Under the pieces are notes generated by a model, which saw only the letters and a list, made by a program, of their open reading frames with translations, did no database searches and was not told the DNA's origin. Position numbers and translations under genes: made by a program. From NCBI GenBank assembly GCA_963785075.1, contig CAWATW010000006.1, positions 124,001 to 188,000 of the forward strand: 64,000 nt of DNA, given 5' to 3'. Of the stretch, positions 34,559-43,418 are shown piece by piece. The stretch is from JAOUGY01 sp963785075 (GTDB lineage Bacteria > Actinomycetota > Acidimicrobiia > Spongiisociales > ZC4RG35). Each line of letters starts with the position of its first letter. Position 1 is the stretch's first letter.

Positions 34559-36103
34559 CTATCGAAAGCTCTCACACATCACGCGATGGCGACAGGAATC
34601 GCACCAACGCCCGACCGAGAACGGCGGATCGAGTGTGTTGTCCGGATCCCATTGCGCCATCGTCTCGGCGGCCGCCCGAAGTCGTGCGACTGCAAGCTCG
34701 AGAGCCGCGTGGTCGAATCCGGTACGCCGGCACTCGGGGCGCTCGGGGCCGAGCACGTGCAGGTGCACGGCCAGCTCCGTTGGCCATTCTCCAGAGTGAG
34801 CTCGGATGAACTCGGCGGTGGACACGGCGTAGAGATCGAGCTCGAGCGGACGGTGGTCCGACGCTGCTCCCGTCCGGTGTTCGACCACCATCGGAGTGTC
34901 GTCCGCCTCGCGACCGGTGACATCCATGATCCCGATCATCGTTATGGCCACCGGTCGTTCCGACCGTCCCCCGCGTGAGTCGATGTGAACCCCCGGGACC
35001 ATGAAGGTCGCGCCGGCCGGATATTCCGTCGATCGCGCCGATGGTGACCCATCCGCCTGCCAGAGCGTGAGATGGTTGTCCCAAAGGCGCTGGATCTCGG
35101 CTGCCTCCGACGGTGCAACCGTCCGACACGACGCATCGACGACTGCGGCAGGGTCCTCGGCGAGAATGGCAGCGGCAGCCATCTCGTGGAACACGTTTCC
35201 CGTGACCGCCCGGGCGTGGGGGATCACGTCGGAATCGTCGTCGATACGCACGGCGTAGAGACGATCCCACGCCACCCGTCGTTGACAGGTGTCGAGAAAC
35301 CCGAGCTGGGTCTTCGACGCCACGAGCGATCGAGTCGAGACGTACACACGCTCGGGACCGATCACGGGATACTGGCCGCACCGGGCGGCCGACACACAGC
35401 CGAAGCACCATCGCCCTGGCACGCGATTCCGTCTCCGATCGACGGGACGCAAGGCCATGCCGATCAGATCTCGAACGATCGGCTCGGCATCGGGTGGTGC
35501 GGTGATCTCCTCTGCGACACCGGCGGCCACGAGGGCATCGAGGTAGATCGCCCCGTCGCCACCTACTGCGATGACAGCGGCATCGTCGACCGAGCTCGCA
35601 TGCCTGCCCGTTCGCAGCCGAACGAGTTCTTTGGACCCATCCGGCCGGGTGAAGCCGAACGTAGGTCGAACCCTCAACTCGACCTTGGCATCGTGGTCGA
35701 CCAACGAGGCCGAGGGCGGGTCGAGGTCGATCTCCACCCCCGGTTCTTTCGGGAACATCGCCCTCCAGGTGGCGAACTGCCGCTCGACGATGAGTCGTTG
35801 CACGGGATCCAACCACCCGGCCCGACTGTCGACCAGGTCCGGGACGCACTCGGTGTCGGGGCGCTCGTCGCCGTACCACCCGACGATCAGCTCACGGACG
35901 GCCCTCCACCGTTCCAAGGCCCAGTCCGGACCGCGGGTGCGATCGAGACCCATGACCCCGCACCGGTCCCACCGCATCCGAAGCCGCTCGGGCCTCTCGA
36001 CGACATACGGACGATCATCCACGGGCCGACAGTACAGAGCAACATCTACCGGTTCACCATCGTGGTCGGGTTCCCACCTGTGCTCGGGGCGGTCTCCTAG
36101 CAC
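34559..36103 (-). CDS. Tandem RecB-like PD-(D/E)XK-fold protein with two Cys clusters
   Basis: 514 residues from a GTG. Two halves show the same order seen in RecB/Cas4-like nucleases. Half 1 (~100-260): KELVRLRTGRH strand, then C-x2-C-x5-C (WCFGCVSAARC). Half 2 (~265-514): S-T-R-S-L..LDTCQRRVAWDRL, GNVFHEMA (family G-x2-x-H), MVVEHRTG where the family has VVDYKTG, and a final WCDSCRHRVMC. The catalytic Lys is Arg in both halves, so nuclease activity may be lost. The Cys sets may bind Fe-S or zinc. Downstream of the decayed oxidase locus; no recombination partner nearby. Confidence 0.55.
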   Translation of the reverse strand: MLGDRPEHRWEPDHDGEPVDVALYCRPVDDRPYVVERPERLRMRWDRCGVMGLDRTRGPDWALERWRAVRELIVGWYGDERPDTECVPDLVDSRAGWLDPVQRLIVERQFATWRAMFPKEPGVEIDLDPPSASLVDHDAKVELRVRPTFGFTRPDGSKELVRLRTGRHASSVDDAAVIAVGGDGAIYLDALVAAGVAEEITAPPDAEPIVRDLIGMALRPVDRRRNRVPGRWCFGCVSAARCGQYPVIGPERVYVSTRSLVASKTQLGFLDTCQRRVAWDRLYAVRIDDDSDVIPHARAVTGNVFHEMAAAAILAEDPAAVVDASCRTVAPSEAAEIQRLWDNHLTLWQADGSPSARSTEYPAGATFMVPGVHIDSRGGRSERPVAITMIGIMDVTGREADDTPMVVEHRTGAASDHRPLELDLYAVSTAEFIRAHSGEWPTELAVHLHVLGPERPECRRTGFDHAALELAVARLRAAAETMAQWDPDNTLDPPFSVGRWCDSCRHRVMCESFR

Positions 36104-36118
36104 CGGACGAGCGCGCGG

Positions 36119-36650
36119 TCATGGCGGAGACGCTGCGGAGTCGGCCTCCGATTTCGACAGCCATCGGACAACGATCGTCACCGTCGAAACCGCATACACG
36201 AGGCTCCCTGCGGTCCACATCACCACACCGGCGAGCCGCTGATCCTCCATCGCCGACAGACCCCACGGCTCCGACGACAGCCCATAGGCGGGATACCACG
36301 GCGAACCGGCAAACGTCATGAGCGCCGACAAGAACACAACGTGCAAGGCCACCAGGAACAGAGCAAGGATCGGCCCGGGTCCGGGCGAGCGTCTCAAAAC
36401 GACGGCCCATAGACCGAGCCCGGCCATCAAGAAGGACGCGTGCTCGATCCCATGAACGGTGTCACTGCCAAGGGCGGCCTCGTAGAGCACCCGAGCGTGC
36501 CAGATCGACAGAGAAACCACGACCAGCGCAACTCCCTGCCATGGCCCGCTCACCGCTGCCACGGTCGTGTCGACCCGACGTTTGTGTCTTCCGACGAACT
36601 TGCGGACGGTGAGCGGCAACGACCAGACCCACGGACGCCACCGAGTCGAA
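36119..36650 (-). pseudogene. ctaG: ctaG-like caa3 oxidase assembly gene, 5' part missing
   Basis: The frame ending at 36119 encodes roughly 175 residues with four membrane segments typical of the second half of CtaG: SLSIWHARVLYEAAL, VHGIEHASFLMAGLG, SPWYPAYG and MEDQRLAGVVMW. CtaG helps copper insertion into caa3 oxidases. The first membrane segments are missing; upstream sequence turns directly into the ctaD remnant. It ends in a Ser/Ala/Asp tail. Confidence 0.75.
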
Positions 36651-36817
36651 GCTGCCGCCGAGTAGGAGGAAGAAGAACCCGGTGAGGAGGAGCCGAAGTC
36701 CGATCGTGTCGTTCTGAACGGCGGAGAGGAACCCGCGAATACCCGGTGGATCGTCCCAGACGCGTCCCAGCGCTTCGGCGGACGAGGGTTGGCCGAGACC
36801 GACGGGGCGTCGCTCAT
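36640..36817 (-). pseudogene. ctaD: ctaD remnant (oxidase subunit I N-terminus)
   Basis: An ATG at 36815-36817 overlaps the end of coxB (ATGA), as a real ctaD start would, but that frame soon loses similarity. In another frame 36776-36640 reads GRVWDDPPGIRG, then AVQNDTIGLRLLLTGFFFLLLGG in two parts, the N-terminal juxtamembrane and first helix of subunit I. The remaining ~500 or more codons, including all heme and copper ligands, are absent. Confidence 0.75.
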
Positions 36818-37718
36818 TCCAGAGCCTCCAAGAAGTCGGTCAGGCGCTTCAGCTCGTTTGAGGTGAGTTCGGTGGCAGGCATCTTCACCCCCTCCTTCAC
36901 CGCGTGTGGGTCCGCGACCCAGCGCATCAACTCCGGTCGGGCGTTGTCGAGCGTCGAGGCTCCGATCGTGTTCCTGGATGCCATGTGCGTCAGGTCGGGC
37001 CCGGAGCTGCCGTTGGCGCCCGCCCCTCGGATCGTGTGGCACTCTCCGCATCCGGCATCCAAGAACAGAACGAGGCCGGCTTCCGTTTCCGTGGCCGCCG
37101 GAGACGCTTGGTTCGACAACCATGCCTCGACCTGAGCGACCGGGACGCCCACCACGGTCAGACCCGTCCTGGCGTGCTGGAGCCCACAGAACTCCGCGCA
37201 TGCGCCTCGATAGACACCGGTGAGGGCGCCTCCAGAACGAGGGTGTTGACCCCGTCCGGCAGGGCGTCGGTCTTCCCGGCCAGCGAGGGAACCCAGAAGC
37301 TGTGGATGACATCAGCGGAGGTCAATCTGAGTTCCACGGGACGGCCGGTCGGCACGACGATCCCGTTGGCCGTCACCGCCGGAGGGTCGAGGTGCCGGAC
37401 CTCCCACCACCACTGATGACCGGTTACCTCGATCACGACCGGGTCATCCCGTGGCGCAGCGAGTGCCCGCATGGTCGCGACCGTCGAGACGAAGACAACG
37501 CCGATGACGACGACAGACAGCACAATGCCACCTCCGACCAGGAGCAACGAACCTCGATCGGCGCCGTCGCCATTGCTCTCACCACTGCGAACCAGGCCCC
37601 GCGACAGCACTGCAGCGAACACCACAAAAGTGGCGACACCGAGCCACAGCATGAGGCGCCACAGATCATCTATCGCCCAGGCGATAGGTCCTCTCGGGTC
37701 CAACGCCGCCAAGGTCAT
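36814..37718 (-). pseudogene. coxB: coxB, caa3-type subunit II with cytochrome c domain, frameshifted
   Basis: From the ATG at 37716-37718: two membrane helices, VTGHQWWWEV, and SADVIHSFWVPSLAGK with the first CuA His. Near 37222-37233 the frame changes: the original frame stops at 37158, while the next frame continues GVYRGACAEFCGLQH (CuA C-x3-C-x3-H) and a cytochrome c domain with CGECH and MPATEL up to 36814. Restoring one base rejoins both. Either a real mutation or a sequencing error; with the ctaD/ctaG deletion next door, decay is likelier. Confidence 0.8.
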
Positions 37719-37980
37719 CCGGAGCTCGGGTGAGTTCTGCGTTCCACGAACGGCCCTCCCGCCGCAGCGTGCCCTGCGAATACCCGATTTCCGCTCAGCC
37801 CAAACGTCCCCCGGCCGTGAGGCTGGCCTCGCGCGTCGCTTCATCGGCCGGGACGGTGGCTCGTCGATCCGCCCACCGTGAGAACCCAACCCTCAGGAGC
37901 TTCACCGAACACAAACCGTCCACTTGCGTTGGCTTCACCTTTCTTGGCGAGCATGGCCGGCTCATGGAGAAGGAGGCGAC

Positions 37981-38220
37981 GTGAAGGTGTGGATCGACCC
38001 CAATGAGTGCATGGGAGCTGGAACTTGTGAGCAGATCGCTCCTCAGGTGTTCGTCGATGGCGGCGACGGGACCTGGACGGTGAAGGAGGACGCCCGCTAC
38101 TTCGGTGAATCGAAGGTGATGGCACCCAGGCAGCCTGCAGTGGTGCCCGACGCGCTCATCGACGCGGTCATCGATGCCGCCGAGGAGTGCCCGGCCGAGT
38201 GCATATTCGTGGACCTGTGA
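37981..38220 (+). CDS. Small ferredoxin, [3Fe-4S] type
   Basis: 79 residues from the GTG at 37981, with AGGAGG six bases upstream. Ligand pattern C10-x5-C16 and C70-P (CMGAGTC, ECPAEC), where the usual second cysteine is missing, as in 3Fe-4S ferredoxins serving cytochrome P450 or other monooxygenases. C74 could allow a different arrangement. No P450 gene lies in the window. Confidence 0.88.
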   Translation: MKVWIDPNECMGAGTCEQIAPQVFVDGGDGTWTVKEDARYFGESKVMAPRQPAVVPDALIDAVIDAAEECPAECIFVDL

Positions 38221-38357
38221 CCGATCCGAACAGGCGCATTGGACGTACGAGGCGATGACTTCGCCCGGATAGGATGATCTCAGGCCGGCCGCATGAATCT
38301 CGGCATGGCCCACGGCGCCGCAAACTGCGGTGCGAGATCATCGAATGGAGCTAGGGC

Positions 38358-39689
38358 ATGCCATCTGACTTCTTCACGACGGTCGACGGGCCCATCTCCT
38401 ACGCGGGCTCCGGCGCCGCAGGGGATTTGGCGTATCAGGTCTACGACCCGGAGCGCATGGTGCTCGGCAAGCGCATGGAGGATCACCTCCGGATCGCCGT
38501 TTGCTACTGGCATTCGTTTGCGTGGCCAGGCAACGACGTCTTCGGTGCAGGTACGTTCGATCGGCCGTGGCTGGAGGCGACCAACGATCCGATCGCAGCT
38601 GCCCACATGAAGATGGATGCCGCCTTCGAGTTCGTGTCGAAGCTCGGCGTGCCGTTCTTCTGCTTCCACGACGTCGACATCGCACCGACGGGTGACAGCT
38701 TCATCGAGTCGGCCCGCAACCTGGACGTCATGGTCGATCATGCCGAGAAGAAGATGGCTGATTCGGGCGTCCGCCTGCTGTGGGGCACCGCCAACCTCTT
38801 CAGCCACCCCCGGTACGCAGCAGGGGCGTCGACGAATCCCGATCCGGCAGTGTTCGCATACGCGGCCGCCCAGGTGAAACATGCTCTCGAGGCGACGCAC
38901 CGGCTCGGTGGCTTCAACTACGTGCTCTGGGGCGGGCGCGAAGGCTACGAGACATTGCTCAACACCGACCTCAAGCGGGAAGGCGAGCAGTTTGCCAGGT
39001 TCCTCACACTGGTGGCCGAGCACAAACACAAAATCGGATTCGAAGGAACGCTTCTGATCGAGCCGAAGCCGGCCGAGCCCACGAAGCACCAATACGACTA
39101 CGACACCCAAACGGTGCACGGGTTCTTGGAGCGCTTCGATCTCGCCGACGAGTACAAGGTGAACATCGAAGGCAATCACGCCACGCTCTCGGGACACAGC
39201 TTCCACCACGAGGTCGCCTATGCCGTTGCGAACGGCGTCTTTGGATCCATCGACGCCAACCGCGGTGACCCTCAGAACGGATGGGACACCGACCAGTTCC
39301 CGAACTCGGTCGACGAGCTTTCGCTGGTGGTGCTCGAGATCCTTCGAGGCGGTGGGTTCACGACCGGGGGCTTCAACTTCGACACCAAACTGCGCCGGCA
39401 GTCGATCGACCGCGCCGACCTGTTCCATGGTCACATCGGAGGGATAGACACCCTGGCCCGCTCCTTGCTGGTGGCGGCCGAGTTGCTGGAACATGAGACA
39501 CTCGACCGGCCACTGGCCGAACGCTATGCACGCTGGTCGGCGGGCCTCGGCAGCAGAATCCTCGGCGGCGCGGAATCGCTCGAGTCGTTGGAGAGGCTGG
39601 TTGCGTCCGGCGATATCGATCCTGCACCCATGTCGGGGCAACAAGAGTTGCTGGAGAACCGCGTCAACCGGGTGATCTGGAACACGTGA
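38358..39689 (+). CDS. xylA: Xylose isomerase, class II
   Basis: Interconverts D-xylose and D-xylulose. 443 residues, the length of class II enzymes, with catalytic CFHDVD (H101/D104-type pair, residues ~93-98), EPKPAEPTKHQYDYD (metal Glu and Lys, ~236), NIEGNHATLSGH (~273) and DANRGDPQNGWDTD (~300). GGAGCTAGGGC before the ATG serves as site. No xylulokinase or transporter is adjacent, so the gene is a singleton here. Confidence 0.97.
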   Translation: MPSDFFTTVDGPISYAGSGAAGDLAYQVYDPERMVLGKRMEDHLRIAVCYWHSFAWPGNDVFGAGTFDRPWLEATNDPIAAAHMKMDAAFEFVSKLGVPFFCFHDVDIAPTGDSFIESARNLDVMVDHAEKKMADSGVRLLWGTANLFSHPRYAAGASTNPDPAVFAYAAAQVKHALEATHRLGGFNYVLWGGREGYETLLNTDLKREGEQFARFLTLVAEHKHKIGFEGTLLIEPKPAEPTKHQYDYDTQTVHGFLERFDLADEYKVNIEGNHATLSGHSFHHEVAYAVANGVFGSIDANRGDPQNGWDTDQFPNSVDELSLVVLEILRGGGFTTGGFNFDTKLRRQSIDRADLFHGHIGGIDTLARSLLVAAELLEHETLDRPLAERYARWSAGLGSRILGGAESLESLERLVASGDIDPAPMSGQQELLENRVNRVIWNT

Positions 39690-39729
39690 GCCGGCGTCGA
39701 AGGGATGCGGATGCCGGTCGGATCTCCGA

Positions 39730-40173
39730 TCAGCCTCCGCCTTGCCCTCCGATGTCGCGGGAGAATGCCTCGTAGACCAGGTCTGAGCCATGCTGGCGGT
39801 GGAGCACCATCTCGCGCATCAGATCGAAGACGCGTTCGCGAAGGGTGCCGGAGTCACTGCTCACGGCGATCTGGATGAGCGTATCGAGCTCAGCGGCGAT
39901 GCGACGATGATCGGCTTTCATCCGGTCGACTCCCGCAGCCAGACGCGGCTCGGCGTCGACGATCTCGGCCAGCAGCCCGTCCGGCGCCTCGACCTCCCTC
40001 ACGTGAGAGGCCAGCGAGCCCCGCAGTTCCCTCAACCTGAACTGGACCGAAGTCGCCCATCCCGGTGCGGCCGTCGCAGCAGCCAGGGCCTTCTCCAGCT
40101 CCGCAAGGCGTTCCTCCATCTCGATTCGCAGCGCCTGGGCCTCGCTGTACGGAGACGAAGTGGTATCTGTCAT
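39730..40173 (-). CDS. Hemerythrin-like helical protein
   Basis: 147 residues from the ATG at 40171-40173. All-helical: heptad-rich N-terminus, SLASHVREVEAPDGLLAEIVDAEPRL, ADHRRIAAEL and a last helix with LHRQHGSDLVYEAFSRDIGG. The spacing of His/Glu recalls HHE hemerythrin domains, but several expected iron ligands are not obvious, so iron binding is unsure. Convergent with xylA. Confidence 0.6.
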   Translation of the reverse strand: MTDTTSSPYSEAQALRIEMEERLAELEKALAAATAAPGWATSVQFRLRELRGSLASHVREVEAPDGLLAEIVDAEPRLAAGVDRMKADHRRIAAELDTLIQIAVSSDSGTLRERVFDLMREMVLHRQHGSDLVYEAFSRDIGGQGGG

Positions 40174-40428
40174 GCGAGGATCGTGGCGGGACCCACCGAT
40201 GGGGGGAAGGGGCGAACGGCCCCGTTTCGGTTGAGAGGCGCAACGGCGAGGTGGCCGCCCGGGACGCGGACCCGTCATCAACGGCGACGAATCCTGGCGA
40301 ATCACACTCGCATCCCAACAGGAGGGCCGACGACTTCCCAGCCGCCGGCCCTGCTTTCCTGCCGATGGATCTGGGCTTTGGGCCGAGATCCCTCTGATTG
40401 TCTGTTTCTATGTTCGTTTGTTTGTTTG
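40174..40428. other. Gap before tmRNA 3' end
   Basis: 255 bases without a gene. An imperfect inverted repeat GGATCTGGGC/GGGCCGAGATCC near 40368-40392 may stop ssrA transcription; a run of GTTT repeats (about 40413-40428) borders the RNA. Confidence 0.35.
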
Positions 40429-40784
40429 TGGAGGTGCGGGGAATCGAACCCCGGTCCGTCAAGCCATCCACGCCGGCATCTCCGAGCGCAGCCATCAGCG
40501 AGCTTTCGGTCCGAGGTTGCCGATGGCACAAAACCCTCGAGACCTACATCGGAGTTGTCTTAGCCCGTAGTCCCGATGTCCTACGGGAGCGTCCTGCATT
40601 GCGACGCCCGGTTCCGGCGAGGCAGGTTCCCTCCGGGCGGACGAGCTACTACTGGTTTTTAATCAGGCAGCCAGTGCGAAGTTGTCTTCGGCACTTGTGT
40701 TTGGTTCCGGCTTTTAACGAGGACTCCGGGACCTCGGCTCGCTTCCGTCGCTTCAACACTCAACGTCGAAACCAGTACACCCCC
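40429..40784 (-). ncRNA. ssrA: Transfer-messenger RNA
   Basis: 356 nt. The 5' GGGGGUG pairs with 3' CACCUCC (one G-U), the T arm CGGGGTTCGATTCCCCG is perfect, and the 5' half has the tRNA-like GGTTTCGACG. The reading frame ends NTSAEDNFALAA then TGA, the usual ALAA degradation tag. CCA is not encoded. The resume codon is not certain (upstream in-frame codons are CCG GAA CCA). Its protein partner gene smpB lies 1 kb away. Confidence 0.96.
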
Positions 40785-40894
40785 ATGTGATGAACCGTTT
40801 TCATGCTACCGGCATTCCGTCCCGACCGGTAGGCCGTAACGCGCACCGGTTGGAGGCGACTACGGGAGTGATACCCCTGGGGGAAGGAAACAAC

Positions 40895-41677
40895 ATGCGG
40901 AAAACGATCGCAGTGCTCGCAGCACTGGGTGCCATGACCTGGGCGCTGCCGGCATTGGCCGTCCCGCCACCCGCCGATGCGGCATTGACCCACGGCTACG
41001 ACTCCGACAACTCGATGCTCGTCTTCGGCGTTCCACTCGGCGACGACGAAGATTGCGCCATCTCGGGTGAGTTCACATATGAACTCGACGAGGAAGGCAA
41101 CGTCGTGGACTACCGCGTTCCTGATGACGAAGGCACCGAAGAGTCGGCGACGGATCTCGAGAGCATCTCGGTCGACTCCGCAGGTGACGACGTGGGCTCG
41201 GTCGAAGAAGGCGACCCGGCATGCGTGCTCACGGCGGTGGATGTCACCGGCCCCAACGGTCAGGTCAACCACGGGCAAGTGGTGAGCTCCTTCGTCCACG
41301 CTCTCAAGGAACTCGGTCTGCGCGGACACGGGTGCGCCGTGCGGGCGATCGCACAGTCGGGATACGGCAAGGGCGATCAACAGATCCGCACGTCCGACGT
41401 CGAAGACGGTGAAGCCGGCTCGACGGCCGAAGACAGCGAAGTCGCCACCGTGAGCGGAACCGTGGACCTCGAAGCAGCCGTGGCCAGCTGCTTGTCGAAC
41501 TCCGACGACTCCGACGACAACGATCGCGGCAAGCCCGACAAGGTCGAGAAGCCTGAAAAGGCCGAGAAGTCGGAGAAGGCCAACAAGCCCGAGAACACCG
41601 GCAAACCGGAGCACGCCGGAAACGGCAACAACGGAAACGGCAACAACGGAAACGGGCGAGGCAACGGCAAGCCCTGA
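40895..41677 (+). CDS. Secreted low-complexity-tailed protein
   Basis: 260 residues from the ATG at 40895 (GGAAGGAAA site). Signal peptide ~1-23 ending ALA. Residues ~25-200 are acidic with four Cys (two plausible disulfides). The tail (~203-260) repeats Lys-Pro-Glu triplets and then Asn-Gly runs, similar to spacer tails of secreted actinobacterial proteins. No known domain. Sits between ssrA and smpB on the other strand. Confidence 0.7.
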   Translation: MRKTIAVLAALGAMTWALPALAVPPPADAALTHGYDSDNSMLVFGVPLGDDEDCAISGEFTYELDEEGNVVDYRVPDDEGTEESATDLESISVDSAGDDVGSVEEGDPACVLTAVDVTGPNGQVNHGQVVSSFVHALKELGLRGHGCAVRAIAQSGYGKGDQQIRTSDVEDGEAGSTAEDSEVATVSGTVDLEAAVASCLSNSDDSDDNDRGKPDKVEKPEKAEKSEKANKPENTGKPEHAGNGNNGNGNNGNGRGNGKP

Positions 41678-41727
41678 GTTTCACCAGATCCAGCCGCCGC
41701 CGGGACCGGACGCCCGGCAGGGGTGCG

Positions 41728-41757
41728 AGAGAGGTCGGACCACGGTCCGGCCTCTCT
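41728..41757. terminator. Bidirectional terminator
   Basis: 13-bp stem (AGAGAGGTCGGAC, one G-T pair) with loop CACG, followed by TGTCCTT; between the secreted-protein gene and the end of smpB, both of which converge on it. Confidence 0.85.
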
Positions 41758-41763
41758 TGTCCT

Positions 41764-42219
41764 TCAGCGGCGAGCGGCCTGGCGGATCGACCGGTCCATC
41801 TCGCGCTTGGCCTCTCGCTCCTTGATCGTCTGACGCTTGTCGACGGTGCGCTTGCCGCGACCGATGCCCAGTTCGATCTTGACTCGGCCGTCCTTGAAGT
41901 ACATACGCATCGGGACCAGGGTCAGTCCCTTCTCAGCCAGCGTGCCGGCGATCTTGTCGATCTCGCGTCGGTGCAGCAACAGCTTGCGATCTCGCTCGGG
42001 TGCGTGTCCGCCATCGCGGGCGAAGCCATACGGTGCAATGTACGCACCGACCAGGTAGACCTCGCCATCCTTCACCCACGCGTACGAGTCCTTCAGATTG
42101 GCCTGGCCCTCTCGCAGCGACTTGACCTCAGAGCCGAGGAGCGCGATGCCCGCCTCGAAGCGCTCGAGGATCTCGTAGTCGAAGGTCGCCCGCCGATTGG
42201 TGGTGATCGGCTTGATCAT
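41764..42219 (-). CDS. smpB: SsrA-binding protein SmpB
   Basis: Delivers tmRNA to stalled ribosomes. 151 residues: NRRATFDYEILERFEAGIALLGSEVKSLREG, LLLHRREI, and the basic C-terminal tail KREMDRSIRQAARR that enters the mRNA channel. ATG overlaps the M23 gene by 4 bp. Confidence 0.97.
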   Translation of the reverse strand: MIKPITTNRRATFDYEILERFEAGIALLGSEVKSLREGQANLKDSYAWVKDGEVYLVGAYIAPYGFARDGGHAPERDRKLLLHRREIDKIAGTLAEKGLTLVPMRMYFKDGRVKIELGIGRGKRTVDKRQTIKEREAKREMDRSIRQAARR

Positions 42220-43418
42220 CCGAGGTATTTCATCGGATCCACGGGTGTCCCGTTCTCACGGGTCTCGAAGTGGAGATGGGCGCCCGTGCAGTATCCGGTA
42301 CATCCGACATATCCGATCACCTGGCCGCGCGAGACTTGCGATCCGTTCGACACGGCGATCGAGGACTGGTGTGCGTACAAGGTCGACAGGCCGCCTCCGT
42401 GGTCGATCACGACTGCGTTGCCATATCCCCCATAGGGCGCGGCCAGGATCACCACTCCGTCCTCGGCAGCCGCGATCGGAGTCCCGTAGCCCACGCCGAT
42501 GTCGACACCCGTGTGCAGTCGACGGGTTCCGAAGATCGGGTGGGTGCGGTATCCGAAAGGCGAGGTGACCGCTCCACTCACAGGCCATCCGATCGCACCC
42601 GGCCTCGAGCCGCCGGCACCGGAACTCTCCTGAAGCCGCCTGATCTCGTCTTCGAGACGAGCGGACTCGGCCTCGAGACCATCCTTGTGCTGCTCTGCCG
42701 ACCGGATGTCGGCGTTGATGCCGTTCAGGATGTTCTGGGCCGCGAGGAGATCCTCCTCAGCTCGAGCCTGGAGCCGCTGGACCTCGTCGAGTCTGGTCTG
42801 CAGTGTCTGCCGATCCGCTTCCAGATCGGTGAGAACCACCTGGACGTCCGACCTCCGACCCTCCACCGCTCCTTGCTGCCGCTCCTCCTCGGACCGAAGC
42901 GCCACGAATCCGTCGATCATGTCTTCGCTCGTGCTGGCCACGCCCGCCGAGTAGCTCAGACCGATCTGAAGTTCGGCCGCCGAGTCGAAGGTGAGCATCG
43001 AGGCTCCCACCGACGAGGATGCGTTCATGTACATCTCGACGACCTGAACCTCGAGATCGTTCTGCGTGGCGGTGATCTCAGCCCTGGTCTCGGCGAGATC
43101 GCGTTCGAGCTGTTCCAGCTGGGCCTCGAGATCGGCGAGCGTCGCCTCTTCGACCGAGATCCTGCCCTCGACCTCTTCCACGGCCGCTTTGGCCAGCGAC
43201 AGCTCTCCGAGTACCTCCTGGACCCGGGCCTGGGCGGCGTCGAGCTCGCGGGCGGCGTCGCTCTTCTGAGCCTGGGCGGCGTCGATCCTGTCGTTGAGCG
43301 CGTCTATCTCCTGTTGGATGCGCTCAAGCTCGGATTGAGGGTCGGCAGCGGATGCGGGAACCAGCATGGTCGTCACGAGCGCGACAACCAGAGCGAGGAC
43401 CGACAGCGTTCGGTTCAT
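42216..43418 (-). CDS. EnvC-like coiled-coil M23 peptidase
   Basis: 400 residues from the ATG at 43416-43418. Signal peptide (~1-24, ending ASA), long coiled coil (~26-255), then a LytM/M23 domain with HTGVDIG (first His and Asp ligands, ~300) and HLHFE (~389). Directly follows ftsX with a one-base overlap, as expected for the periplasmic or extracytoplasmic hydrolase or activator driven by FtsEX. Catalytic ligands appear intact, unlike E. coli EnvC, so it may cut peptidoglycan itself, as RipC-type partners do by another fold. Confidence 0.9.
   Translation of the reverse strand: MNRTLSVLALVVALVTTMLVPASAADPQSELERIQQEIDALNDRIDAAQAQKSDAARELDAAQARVQEVLGELSLAKAAVEEVEGRISVEEATLADLEAQLEQLERDLAETRAEITATQNDLEVQVVEMYMNASSSVGASMLTFDSAAELQIGLSYSAGVASTSEDMIDGFVALRSEEERQQGAVEGRRSDVQVVLTDLEADRQTLQTRLDEVQRLQARAEEDLLAAQNILNGINADIRSAEQHKDGLEAESARLEDEIRRLQESSGAGGSRPGAIGWPVSGAVTSPFGYRTHPIFGTRRLHTGVDIGVGYGTPIAAAEDGVVILAAPYGGYGNAVVIDHGGGLSTLYAHQSSIAVSNGSQVSRGQVIGYVGCTGYCTGAHLHFETRENGTPVDPMKYLG

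Noticed and set aside
37158..37889. Complete 243-residue coxB ending at 37158
   Set aside because: This frame lacks the CuA Cys pair; the Cys-containing continuation is in the next frame, so it is a frameshifted gene, not a short functional one.
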